Shown here piece after piece: positions 46,772-58,260 of a stretch of 64,000 nt of DNA. How positions within the stretch are numbered: the first letter of the stretch is position 1; each line of letters opens with the position of its first letter. Source of the DNA: Punica granatum. Lineage: Eukaryota; Streptophyta; Magnoliopsida; Myrtales; Lythraceae. The notes beneath the pieces were generated by a model. It searched no databases and was not told the origin of the DNA. It worked only from the letters and a program-made list of their open reading frames with translations. The stretch covers positions 22,976,274 to 23,040,273 of the forward strand of contig NC_045129.1 of NCBI RefSeq assembly GCF_007655135.1. Reading direction: 5' to 3'. A program made the position numbers and the translations under genes.

Positions 46772-47843
46772 GACAAAATGGGCATACCCCTCTTCGGAAA
46801 TGCATAACCGGAGACTGGTCTAATGGAATTACGGCAAACGAAGTTCGTACTGCATTGCCCTAAAAACTCTAGCAAACATTCACAATTGGGCAAAACAGAC
46901 AGCAGAACCCTTCTCAGTTTCTCGAGTAACCTCCGAGGAGCATAAATGACCATTTTCAGTGGAAATGCATATCCGGAGGTCATTTTTACGGAAACTTGAC
47001 GCCGGGTGCCTACCCTACACAGTGCTAGCCTTTCCAAGGCTCAACGTGGAATCGTCGGAATGAATCACACAATTCATCTAGACCTCCCGAGCAGTGCTTT
47101 AGAGGTCTCAGGTACACTTTTCAAGTTCTTAGAGATCCAATCACAACAAACGGAGATCACAGTGATTTCCAGAGCGCCCAAGCAACTCATAAAGCAATAT
47201 GAGAAATCCAGTTTCGACCTCCTAGGACATCTCTGGCTCCACGTTTGCATTACCGGCTTAAGGGTCAATTGTTCACGTTGTCTGACAATTCATGTCAAAA
47301 TGACCAACGTGAGATGCAAGCACAAGATATGTTGTCAGAAGCGGACAACTTCGCTCTGGTCACCTGCAATGAGAAAAACCGGCTTCCGATCCTCATATGG
47401 ACCCGGGGCATTTCTCCTCGAAAAGTGCTAATCTTGGGCTCATTTAATCCGTTTTCTCGCGTATATCGACAATTCGACGTTCAATTCGAATCACGAACTT
47501 CGAATACGCGACCAATCGAGACCCGAGCTTTCTCCCGGTTTCTTCTCTTAGGCCGTGGGACCCACAGGTCAGGCCTAGCCGCCCCATCCTTGCCCTAGGC
47601 GTCCTCCCCTTTGTCTTCTTCATCTCCATGAAGATAAGAAGACAACTTGCACACTTATCCCCTAAAATATCTAAGTGTTTCATTCTTGCACTCCAACTCC
47701 CCATCAATGCTCATTAATATTTTATCTCTTCTCCATCAATGCCAATTGCACAAATATCTTCTTCTTCCATTAAGCCAAACCGATTTTCCCTTAAACATGT
47801 CCTTAATCAAGCTTTTTCTCACTTAATTGCACTTAAGCTTAGC

Positions 47844-47852
47844 CTATATATT
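47844..47852 (+). promoter_or_regulatory. TATA box of element B LTR
   Basis: CTATATATT followed by a CT-rich leader, at the position equivalent to the TATA box of H. Confidence 0.5.
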
Positions 47853-48198
47853 GCATTATTGTCATTAAGCTAAACACAACTCATCACACTTCATCTCACT
47901 AGCTTTCTCACTCTTCAAATGCTCTCCAAGACTTGAAGAAACTGCAACAAGCAAGAGGAAGCTTCAACTGAAGCAAACCAAGCAAAAACCGGGCAAAGTG
48001 TTAAGTCGGAATCCATCCCGGCTTAAATCAAAACTTTACCAAACTTCATATCCCACATGTTTTCGACCTCCTCTATCCATTTCAGAGCTTAGATTTTAGT
48101 TTTGGAGCCTCCAACCCACCGGAACAAGCAACCACAGAATCTGGATAGATTTGGTCTTTCTCGGGTAAAAAATGTCAACCCGGATTCCAAGCCCTTCC

Positions 48199-48988
48199 TG
48201 ATGCGAACCCCACGAGACCTGCCGCAAGACCCGACAAGAAAGACTGGAAATCGAACCCGAATCGCCAATAGAGATTAAGAGGGATGGAATACTGACCCGA
48301 TGGTTATAGAAAACCAAGAACCAATATTATAAAGGAATGGAATATTGACCCGATGGTTATAGAAAACCAAGAACCAATATTATAAATAGCCGAGAATTAC
48401 AAGCATCCAAGCTTACAATCACGGAAGGTTGCCGAAGAACAACTTAGAGGAAAATTCTCACCCGCGTAGTTTGATAAGTGTCTCTAATCAGCTATTCAGC
48501 CTCCTTTATATAAGCCAAGGAGAAATCTGGAAACTAATAAACTTGGCAACTGGAATATCTTTAGTTTCCTAAAACCGGAATTAATAGAGGAAACTAAATA
48601 AAGGCTCCCCTAGAATATTTGGTAGTCTTTTTATTCCTTATTCAGCATCTCTTGGCTTTCCTTATACGTCTACTCTCATCTTAGATGGGCTATTGACCAT
48701 CTCAAGACAAGTTAATTGGGTAAGGCCCTTTAGAGACCAATTCGAATTAGTCTCCTCTTGGCCCAAAAAACCCACAAATGAGCTCTCCACAGCTTGCTGG
48801 ATTTGTCTTGCCTTCGCTCGTGTGATTGGTCCACTCGGAACATGTAACCTCCGAGATCTTGTGCATCAGCTCCCTCTTCACGAATCCCACTTCCGAGCTC
48901 GTGTGCTTCAGCCCCATCATCGTGCCCACGATCCTCATCACGAAGTCCTTCCGACCTAAGCTCGTCGGTTTGACCCCGAGTCGTATCA
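48199..48988 (-). repeat. 3' LTR of the CRM element (790 bp)
   Basis: The minus-strand start TGATACGACTC is at 48988 and the end ...TTCGCATCA is at 48199, giving TGAT/ATCA termini. A TATA-like TTATATAAAG is on the minus strand at 48505-48514. A tandem duplication of about 53 bp lies at 48295-48390. Confidence 0.8.
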
Positions 48989-49128
48989 TTCCCCCTCTCT
49001 TCAAAAGGATTCGTCCTCGAATATGAACCTGCATCAAAGGGAGAAAGATCAGAAACATTAAAAGTCGAACTTACTCGATACTCACCTGGAAGATCAATTT
49101 TATAAGCATTGTCATTGATCTTATCCAA
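48730..49128 (-). pseudogene. CRM polyprotein C-terminal tail, frameshifted
   Basis: A 132-codon frame continues the integrase C-terminal domain after a frame change near 49121-49160. A short stretch seems to be missing there. About the last 86 codons lie inside the LTR. The tail is acidic and Glu/Asp/Gly-rich. It is the region where some CRM elements carry the centromere-associated CR motif, but I cannot confirm that motif here. Confidence 0.7.
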
Positions 49129-50882
49129 AACTTGAAATGGTCCATCTCCACGTGGAATTCCTCAGACTCGGAAATCTCTCCTTCCTTAAGTGAACCCAAA
49201 CCCAATCTCCAGGTTGAAAAGTGACCCGCTTCCTTCCTTTGTTGGCTCGGGTTACTGCTTGTTCATTCTTCTTCAAAATGTTTTGCCGAGCCTCTTCATG
49301 AATCTGCTTCACCAACTCTGCCTTTTTCTTTCCATTAAGATTAGAAAGCTCATTTACAGGTAAAGGAATCAAGTCCAATGGAGTTAGTGGATTAAAACCA
49401 TAAACAACCTCAAATGGTGAAAACTTTGTAGAAGAATGCACAGTCCTATTATATGCAAATTCAACGAATGGAATGCAATCTTCCCAAGCTTTCAAATTCT
49501 TTCCAATCATAGCGCGCAACAAAGTGCCCAAGGTTCGATTGACAACCTCGGTTTGTCCATCTGTTTGTGGGTGACAGGTAGTAGAAAACAAGAAAGTTGT
49601 TCCCAACTTAGCCCACAGAACTCTCCAAAAATGACTCAGAAATTTCGCATCCCTATCACTCACAATCGTCTTAGGGACTCCATGTAAACGCACCACTTCC
49701 CTAAAGAAAAGATTTGCCACATGAGTAGCATCATCAGTTTTATGACAAGGGATAAAGTGTACCATTTTTGAAAATCTGTCAACAACCACAAAGATAGAAT
49801 CTCGACCATTCCTAGATCTAGGCAGACCCAAAACAAAATCCATGGAGACATCAATCCAAGGGTGACTCGGAACAGGTAATGGCATGTAAAGTCCATGTGG
49901 ATGAATTTTCGATTTAGCCTTGTAAATCGAAAATTCTCTCGATTCTCTTTTCATGTGAGGCCAAAAGAAGTGCTCCTTCAGAATGTCCAAGGTCTTAGCA
50001 ACTCCAAAGTGCCCCATCAACCCTCCCCCATGAGACTCCCTAACAAGTAATTCACGCATGGAACTCTTTGGAATACATAACCTATTTTCACGAAATAAAT
50101 ATCCCTCATGCCTATGAAACTTATCAAACACTCCCTTTTCACAGGCAGCAAACATAGCAGCAAAATCAGGGTCATGCTCATACAACTCCTTAAAATGCTC
50201 GAACCCAAGAAACTTAGCTCCAAGAGTTGAAACAAGGGCATACCTGCGAGATAAGGCATCGGCTACCACATTCTCTCCACTTTCTTTTCTCTCAAGATCA
50301 CTCTCTCTCTCTTTTTGTTTATCAGCCACTTTCTCACTCTTCTCACTAAGAGACCTTTTAATTCGAATCTGATCCTCAAACACTTGAGTCGGTGTCAAGG
50401 GTGCAAGTGTTACTTTCTTCTTGTCCTTTACAAATGAATATCGGTTCCTATACCTATCATGTATCACTCTCCTGTCGAACTGCCATAGTCTCCCGAGCAA
50501 CATATGGCTAGCACTCATTGGTACAACATCACAAAGAACCTCATCCTGGTACTTTCCAATACATAAGGACACAAGAACCTGTTTATTTACCTTCACTTCA
50601 CCGCATTCATTCAGCCACTGGAGTTTGTACGGCATGGGATGTTTTTGGGTATGCAAACCGAACTTGTCTACCATCAACTTGCTGGCCACATTCACCCAAC
50701 TTCCTCCATCAATAATCAACCCACACACACGATCCTTCACATGGCAACGAGTGTAGAAGATATTCTCCCTTTGCACTTCATCACCATCCTCTCTAACTTG
50801 AACATGTAGGGCTCGCATGATAACTAAGGCTTGACCTTCAACCGCATGCTCGACGTCACTAGCATCTTCGAGTGGATGCATG
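49121..50882 (-). pseudogene. CRM gag-pol remnant: protease and integrase, RT and RNase H deleted
   Basis: The open frame reads in from the neighbouring C LTR (formally to 51007), so its first 41 codons are not CRM. Numbering from 51007, a retropepsin-like active site is at D100-G101 and the protease region reaches about residue 210. The frame then jumps at about residue 240 to the last part of RNase H. RT and most of RNase H are missing without loss of frame. Integrase has D390, D451 and E487 with 35 residues between the last two, but the Cys pair of the zinc finger (near 355-365) is absent. The copy cannot be autonomous. CRM assignment rests on overall similarity of the integrase core and the LTR-overlapping tail. 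Confidence 0.82.
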
Positions 50883-53800
50883 TGTACGGACCCGAATGTG
50901 GACTCTCGTCGGGGCCCGCATTGCGCGCTTTTGGATCGCACGGCTTGGGAGTGTCCACCTTCCCGTGGGGACGCGTGACGGACACGCGTGAGAGAAGGAG
51001 TCACCACTTATCATTTTACGACCCGTAGGTCGAGGGCGGATAAGTTACCCGAGTCTAGGGGTATGGAACACCTAGTTTGTTGTTAAGGCATTGATCTGTG
51101 TGGAACCGAAAAATCCGTGTTCGGGGGTTCATGTTACGTGCGGGCCTATATCCCGCATGCCCTTTCGGTACTCTAGTTTGCTAGGCTTGCATGTTTTATG
51201 ATTTACCGCATGAATTAAGCTGCACTCGGCTCGCACGTTTTGACACCGGAGATTCGGTGAATTAAACGATGTCGGTTGAGAAGCCGAGAGAGAAGTAAAC
51301 CCGTATGTCGGGGAGTTGCTTCACAATCTTGCGTTACAGTTCATCGAACCATGGAGGTTGAATCCCTGCGTGAACCAAAACCGCGAGTTCTTGGATTTAC
51401 TTGTATCTGGGCAAGCATTAGACCGATTCGATTAATTCGACTCTCGGACCGTTCACTCACCGACTGGAATTCTTACAGAATAAATGTACAAAATAAAATC
51501 CTTACAATGCTCTCGAAAACAATAAATACAAATTACAAATGGCCAAATTCCAGTCGACTCGCGTTCAGTTATTATTCCACTCTAACTCACTGTGAGTTTA
51601 GGGAAAAAGACCGAAGAACTGAAATTCAATGGACGCTCTCACTGAATAGGGCGTTGGACCCTGTGAGTGTTGATTAGGGCGTTGAACCCTGTGCTCGATG
51701 ATTAGGGCGTTGAACCCTAATATTATTCGGCCTAAGGATCAGGCTCGACCCGTATGGCAAACAAGTGCGGAAAGATAACACGCAACATGTTAATAACAGA
51801 CAAGGTGTTTTGTATTTACCGAATGTACGTGGATTAACAAGTTTATTAATCCGGGGTATTTTTGGCATGCAAATCCTACCCTAGACAAACCAGCACGTGC
51901 CAATGTTTTAGCATTCGACTTTGTTTTGAGAACCTGACAAAGAGAGTCAAATCTCATGTGTGTGGATTGATTTTACAGTTGTTCTGTATTGTGACACTGA
52001 ATTTCCACTGAATTAGCCAAACTCGTGTTTTGACTCTAGATTTGGAATCTAGAATTCCTCCTAACCATTATCTAGTGTTTGGTTAGGTCGAGTGAAAGGT
52101 TAATCAGCATTTTGCATGTTTTCTGACAGAGATAACCGTTCTAGTTACCCGAGTCTATGTTAGGATGACAGAAACTCATCAGTTAGATAAGAAAAGGCTA
52201 TGCAGATGAACCTGCACCTGAACAGGTAGCCCGTTATTATCCCGTACTGTAGTGTTTCTGTCATGCTAACCTTAAGAGTGTCGTTGAATTGTGAAATGAC
52301 GATTTTGCCCTTTATTTGAAAATTGTTTTCAGAAAAGGGGAAATATCGCAATGCGGGCCACCTCGGCCTGTAGCCGGTGTCGACCAATTCCCTGGATCGT
52401 CCAGGGTTATGCAAGAACCCCGAAAAAGCCAAAGAACCGGTCGGTCTGCCCGGAAGTGATCTAGAAAGATCTTCTGCATCATGACCTGAGTTACTTGGAA
52501 TCAGGTAAAAACTCAAATTGAGACACAGAAGCCCTTTTCAGACGTCCATGCTACATCGGACCGCGCGTTTCGGGTTTTGAAATTGATAAGTTTGAACAGG
52601 GCACCGACGTCATTTGACAACTCATCGACGAGAGTTATCAGTTAATGGCCAATTCGTGTAAACTTTATCAGTGTAAAGTGGGTTTAATCATGTGAGCGTC
52701 CCGATTAACCCGTTTGTGGAATTGATGCTTAAGGGTTATGCCGAATGCATTAATTGTGAAAACGATTCACGACTCGACGACCAAGACGATTCCATAAGGA
52801 TCGAGGATAATTTGGTCCAATGACCGAAACTACCCTCATAACCGAATGGACCCGAATGAGTCATCGATACCCGAATCCATGCATGCTTTGTTTTGAAAAG
52901 ACATTTTCATGCGATATTGCGACGATAATGTAAATTGCAAATTACACGAAAGCCGAGAACAGACTCAAAACTGGAAGAGGAAGCCTCATGCAACCCGTAC
53001 GAGTCTAAGAGGCTCTCGACCACTTCTCTTTGGAGATAGCCGAGAAGTCCCATGGCCCGAATGGGGTTCCACGAGGTTTACCCGTCTCGTTTCGAATCAT
53101 TTCTCGCATGCTCAAACGACAAACATGATAAATGACACGATTAAACGAAAATCGGTATTGCCATGATTTGAATAACGCATTCGAACATGCAAACATGCAC
53201 ACACAAGTTATTTAAGGAATCGATAAAACAATACCGACTTCATGCATGTAAGAAAACACGAGAAGACTCAGGAATCGAACTTGGATCAGGCTAAGAAGGC
53301 CGTTCTTAACCCGAGGAAAGCAAGCCAAGTCTCGGTTACCTCTTCTTGAGGCAAACCCGAGAGCTCTTTTGCTTATTTCGGGTCGGGAAGGTCTTCCGAG
53401 GGTCGATCCAAACGTTTTCCGACATGCTAACATGTTAATCGAGGATAAACATGCATGATATAATGTAAAAAGTGCATAAACATGAAGTCTTGCAAGTGAA
53501 CATGCTTTGTGCACCATATTACTCCATAGCCATGCAAATAATGTAAAAAGCCCTAACTCCTCTAAGTCAAAAGTGATTTACCTAGCCTCGGGATACGAGG
53601 AAAGAGTCGGGGAAGTGTTCGAGAGTCGGGTGACTCGGTTGAACGCTTGAAAGAATGCTCGGGTGCAAGGACATGCACGTTCGGGGAGCTAGGTGCACGG
53701 GAGGCCGGCTGGCATGCGCGGGCGCGCGGCTGGACGCGCGGGCGGGCGGCTGGGTGCGCGGCTAGACGCGCGGGGGCGCGGGCGCGCGGCTGTGCGCGCG

Positions 53801-54925
53801 GCTGGACGCGCGGGCGCCCGGCTGTGCGCGCGGCTGTGCGCGCGGGCGCGCTGCTGTGCGCGCGTGTGCACGGCTGGACGCTCGAGTGTGCGGTAAATAC
53901 AAATATGGAGCCGGAGATGTCCTAGGAGGCCGAAACTGGATTTCTCAGATTGCTTTCTGAGTTTCTTGGGCGATCCGGAGATTACTGCTATCTCTGTTTG
54001 CTGAGATCGAGCCTCTAAGGATATGAAAAGTGCATCTGAGACCCTTAAAGCACTGCTCGAGGGGTCTAGATGAGTTGTGTGATTCATTCCGACAATCCCA
54101 CATTGAGCCTTGAGAAGGCTAGCATTGTGTAAGGTAAGCATCCGGTGTCAAGTTTCCCCAAAGAGGACCTCCGGATATGGATTTTCACTGAAAATGGCCT
54201 TTTGTGCCTTTCGGAGGTTACTCGGGAAGCCGTGAAGGGTTTTGCTGTCTGTTTTGCCCAATTGCGAATGTCCGCTGGAGTTTTCAGGGCAATGTAGTGT
54301 GAACTTCGTTTTCTGTAATTCCATCAGACCAGTATCCGGTTACGCTCTTCCGAAGAAGGGTATACCCGTTTTGTCATTCGGAAGTCATTCAGAGTGTCTG
54401 TATGGCTTCTAAAAGACAATATGAAGCATTGCTCGTGCTCTGTATGATTGAGGGGCATGGCCGCATCTGATATTTGAAATTAACTTTTCTTCGAGAAACC
54501 GGCATTTTTGGACTTCCACTGAAAAGTTGTCTGTATACAGAAAGTTGTTCTGTATAGAGCAGATGATTTGCAAAATGCCTTTGGGGACACGTTTCATCTG
54601 TTTGGCATTGGAGTGGATTTTTGGGGTACAATATTGGCTGTCTTCCGATGATCGAGCGAACTATCGGAAAATAGAACTGTCCGTGTGATATACTGAAAAT
54701 GCCGGTTTTGGATATTGCTGAGCTCTCTAGTCACTCTATTACCCTTTGGTGACCCCTGGAGTCCTTCTGTCATATGCATGTGTCATTTGCCCGATTTTGC
54801 CGACTTGAGGATGAATAGTGATTTTCTGCTCTGTTAAGTCGTTTTTCTGTATTCTGCTTAGGTTGTGGCTTGGATCATTGCTGATATCATCGTTTGGAAA
54901 GGTGAGCCAAAATGGGGTGCTGACA
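50883..54925 (-). repeat. 3' LTR of element C (4043 bp)
   Basis: The minus-strand start TGTCAGCACC is at 54925 and the end ...CCGTACA is at 50883. Relative to H it lacks about 920 bp (H about 22695-23615) at position 53896. That stretch includes the putative TATA box. A CG-rich minisatellite is at 53690-53885. Confidence 0.9.
53690..53885. repeat. CG-rich minisatellite in the 3' LTR of C
   Basis: GCGCGCGGCTGGACGCGCGG-type copies, the counterpart of H 23620-23750, longer here. It borders the LTR deletion junction. Confidence 0.85.
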
Positions 54926-54939
54926 GCTTGCCCCTCTTT
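54926..54939 (-). promoter_or_regulatory. Polypurine tract of element C
   Basis: The minus-strand CAAAGAGGGGCAAGC abuts the LTR start at 54925. The pre-PPT block up to about 54975 matches B. Confidence 0.88.
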
Positions 54940-55109
54940 GACTGCATGCTCGAGTAGAGGATGCAGCCAAAGACTTCAGAAGCGCCCCAATTTGATAGCA
55001 ATGATTGACATGGAATTTCCGATAACAGTCTTCTCCCTCTTACTTTGGATATGTGGGGATGTTATACCTGATGCAGAAATGTAAAAGTTAGGATGAACCT
55101 GAGGGGATG

Positions 55110-55900
55110 GACCCCTAAACAGATAAGTAGTCGGGACGTACCCGAAGTGCAGGAAAGTAGTCGGGACGTACCCGAAATGCAGGAAAAGTAGTTGGGACGT
55201 ACCCGAAATGCAGAAAAGTAGTCGGGACGTACCCGAAATGCAGGAAAGTAGTCGGGACGTACCCGAAATGCAGGAAAAGTTGTTGGGACGTACCCGAAAT
55301 GCGGAAAAGTAGTCGAGACTTACCCGAAATGCGGTAAACTAGTCGGGACGTACCCGAAATGCAGGAAAGTAGTCGGGACGTACCCGAAATGCAGAAAAAG
55401 TAGTCGGGACGTACCCGAAGGGTTTGCAATATGCACGGGGCGCATACCGAATGAACAACATGGTTCAAAGGCGCCTACCCAATGGACTTGCGGGGTACGG
55501 GGCGTGTTGCCCGGCGGGTTTGCAAGGTGCGGGGTGTTTTGCCCGGCGGTTTGCATGGTGCAGAAAAGTAGTCGGGACGTACCCGAAATGCGGAAAAGTA
55601 GTCGGGACGTACCCGAAGTGCGGAAAATAGTCGGGACGTACCCGAAATGCAGAAAAGTAGTCGGGACGTACCCGAAATGCAGGAAAAGTAGTCGGGACGT
55701 ACCCGAAGTGCGGAAAATAGTCGGGACGAACCCGAAATGCGGAAAAGTAGTCGGGACGTACCCGAAATGCGGAAAAGTAGTCGGGACGTACCCGAAATGC
55801 GGAAAAGTAGTCGGGACGTACCCGAAATGCAGGAAAGTAGTCGGGACGTACCCGAAATGCGGAAAAGTAGTCGGGACATACCCGAAATGCAGAAAAGTAA
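55110..55900 (-). repeat. 3' UTR minisatellite of element C (30-bp unit) with a conserved island
   Basis: About 20 units with TCGGGACGTACCCGA. In element sense this is a 5-bp stem TCGGG/CCCGA with loop TACGT. The array is split by the island 55421-55563, which aligns with B 44736-44925, although the flanking repeats of B and C are unrelated. A 30-bp period gives in-frame peptide repeats that I do not regard as genes. Confidence 0.92.
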
Positions 55901-57283
55901 ATTGCATGGGATGCATTGCAAAAAGTAAATGCAAACGTTGGGGTGTTGCGTGAGGTGTGGAAGGAATCATTGTGATTCCTCTATCACTGAGCTTGTCTGT
56001 GCTGCAATCGATGTGGTGGCAGAATGCTTCGTTACTTGCCAACTGATTGCGATGCAACTGAGTGCCTGGAGTGCTGCTTTGAAGATTCTTCTTTTGGGTT
56101 GAGATTGTCACCCGTCACATGAAGTAGAGATGAATCGATCTTGGGGAGACATCTTCCAAGGAGCTTTGATTTGTCGGAGGCAGGCGTTGATGCTGGGACG
56201 AAGTCATTTCACTGAAGCCTTACCTCTGTGGCAGTGATGCGTTTGATCTGCCGAAAGTCGGGCTCGCCGCTAGGCAGTTACCTATTGGGCTGTCGGAAAC
56301 CGGCTTTGCTGTTGAGGAATGATTATGCTTTGCCAGAGGCCAGCTCTGCTGCTTGGGCGGTCATGCTTTGACCTGCAAGAAGTTCGCCGAAAGTCGGCGT
56401 CTTGTATTGCGAGACTCGAGCTCTAAGACAGAGCGCCTACGTATCCCATAGAACCGGGAATCAGAGTCTGTCGTAGTTCATGCTGTTTGCAGTACCTGTG
56501 ATCCTGACATTACTAGTAAATCATGTGAGAAATACTAACAAGTGATAGATACAGGTAAGCATGAAAATGTTGTTGTAACACGCAGATCTTCAGTTTTGGG
56601 TCACCTAAGTGACTCGTGAAGAATTTTGCTTTAATAATGCAGATGGATCTCGTTCTCGGAGGCCTAGATGCGTGGCCTCCATGGGCTCCCATTAGCTATG
56701 TATTGGGCATATCGAGACATCCTCGACAATGCCCTAGCAGCTCTATCGGTTGTTCGACGCACCCGTCGGCTTTGAACCCTTCTCAATAGGATACCGTAGG
56801 GCGGCTGCATTTGCAACTCGTTTGGAGATTTCTGTTTAGATTTGATCAGACTCGGTCTGACCATTTCCAGAATGCTATGACTAGACCTCGGAAAGGAATG
56901 TCTGGGATTTCGGCTTTGTAGTAGCCTGTTGAAGGGTGGCTGTGACCCATTTTGGGGTTATGCAAAGACAAAGAGAAAAGAGAAAGCTTGGGGGAACGCG
57001 CTGCCCCAAGCTAAAAGGATACACGAGTTCACGCCTGCAGCGAGATGTACCCCTTTTCCTCTGCTCTTTTGTTGTGTAGACTATCCCAAACTGCTTGGAT
57101 GGCACGCTCGGTTTGCCCACTGTGCTTGAGGAGGAATCCGCGCTGAACGGTTGAGCTGTATTAGAGGGCTGATCGAGAATCATGTTGGAGTAGATAATCT
57201 GGCCACTTCCGTTGAGGATCCCTAGTTCGCACGATGTGTGAGGAACCAGGGAGTCATTTTTATCCATCTCTCGTTTAACTCTC
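55901..57283 (-). other. Non-coding C segment with conserved GATACGTAGGCGC box
   Basis: No gene. The minus strand at 56445-56431 carries the GATACGTAGGCGCTC box. The block from about 56000 aligns with B 43200-44300 and D 28600-29680. Nothing else is recognised. Confidence 0.65.
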
Positions 57284-57436
57284 CTTTTGCTACGGTCACC
57301 CACCTCGGGGCCGTACCTCTCAACCTAAAGGGGATGAGCTCTCCTTTTGCCACGACCGCCCTAGAGGGTTTCCGGTCGTGCCTCTCTTTTGCCCTAGCTT
57401 TTGCCTAGGCCGCCCCAAAAGGGGTTTTCGACCTAG
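57284..57436 (-). other. Hairpin-GCAAAAG cassette, copy in element C
   Basis: Three minus-strand hairpins: CTAGG/CCTAG with inner CCCC-TTTT-GGGG (57436-57404), then CACGAC/GTCGTG with inner CCCT/AGGG, then TACGG/CCGTA. The first and third are followed by GCAAAAG at 57404-57398 and 57290-57284. Confidence 0.77.
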
Positions 57437-57654
57437 CGGGCTCGATTCTTTTATCTCTCGAGTTTGTAAGGGCGAAGGGTTCGAAGGATTCAACCTCCGA
57501 GTGCATTGTGTTCTGTCTCAGTCGAGGAGTTGTGTCTGCTGCTTCCCCCTTTTATTTTATTTTATTTTTTTTTATTCGGGGTTTATTGACTGCTTTTAAA
57601 TTGGCGGGGCCGGTGCTTTTGGTGAACGTCGGCGTTGCCTTGTTTTGCTCTTTG

Positions 57655-57715
57655 GCGGGTTTTTCCCGCGTCTTTTCTCTCTCTCTTCATTGGCGGGTTT
57701 TTCCCATTTCTTTTT
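57655..57715 (-). other. Twin GCGGG-AAAAA-CCCGC hairpins in element C
   Basis: The first copy, 57655-57669, is perfect; the second, 57702-57715, has lost its last stem pair. Compare B 42767 and D 30035. Confidence 0.7.
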
Positions 57716-58098
57716 GCTCTGTTTTTTTTTCTTTGCAGCTGGGGTTTGTTTTGTGCCCCGTGTCTTTGTTTGAAACTCCTCGACTTTGTATCGCCGAGGC
57801 CACTTTGGTGTGCTTTGCCTTGTGGAGACTTGTTGTGTGTTGCTAGCCCTATTTTGTGAGGACCGGCTTTCTTGGAAGTTTGACTCCCGTGCACTCGAAA
57901 GTTGAACTTCGCGTCATTTGCCCTTGCAATCTTCAGGTGAATTCCCCTATAGTCTAGAAGGAAAATACAAAATTGCCATAAGGAATCAGTGGCCGGGGTT
58001 GTCTTGGTGCTTGTTGTGGAGGAGGCCTGGTCTTGACGCAAATGACCAGGAGCGTTCCAACGTCACTTGCTGGAGTGACCCACTATGGCGACCTCGGG

Positions 58099-58260
58099 GC
58101 GAACTTCCACCAGGGAGGCCCCAGTGTACGTCGCTTGCCGAGGTTGTGTTGGCGCGAACTTCAACCGGGGATGCCCCAGTGTACGTCGCTTGGAAAAGTT
58201 GTGCTAGTGCGAACTTCAACCGGGGATGCCCCAGTGTACGTCGCTTGGAAATGCTTATCG
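58099..58260 (-). repeat. 55-bp tandem repeat in element C (three copies)
   Basis: Copies start at 58099, 58154 and 58209, with the core GATGCCCCAGTGTACGTCGC. Each can form GGGG-CAT-CCCC in element sense. D has two copies (30440-30540). I see none in B. Confidence 0.85.

Larger units (their letters stand above)
45484..48198 (+). repeat. 3' LTR of element B, truncated by the CRM insertion
   Basis: It starts TGTTAGCACCCC (one change from the family start TGTCAGCACC). It aligns with H from 21659. A 378-bp block is present three times at 45638-46771. A TATA-like CTATATATT is at 47844-47852. The LTR is cut at 48198 by element E. Its remainder would lie beyond E and C, off-window. Confidence 0.85.
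48199..50882 (-). mobile_element. Element E: CRM-lineage chromovirus, 3' part, truncated by C
   Basis: The minus-strand order is coding region (50882-48730), PPT (about 49003-48989) and LTR (48988-48199). The protein tail runs into the LTR, which is typical of CRM elements. Together with the integrase sequence this points to the CRM lineage, which in many plants is enriched at centromeres. The 5' part and 5' LTR lie beyond element C, off-window. The left flank CTTCC (48194-48198) is the candidate TSD. Confidence 0.82.

Noticed and set aside
45688..46773. Repeated 79- and 87-codon frames as a gene family
   Set aside because: They are created by the 378-bp LTR triplication and have counterparts only in LTRs.
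50883..51007. N-terminus of the 628-codon CRM frame
   Set aside because: These codons lie in the LTR of element C and join the CRM frame by chance at the insertion point.
55110..55900. CRISPR-like array of about 30-bp direct repeats
   Set aside because: Repeats are head to tail without unique spacers, lie in a plant retrotransposon 3' UTR, and no cas genes exist. It is a minisatellite.
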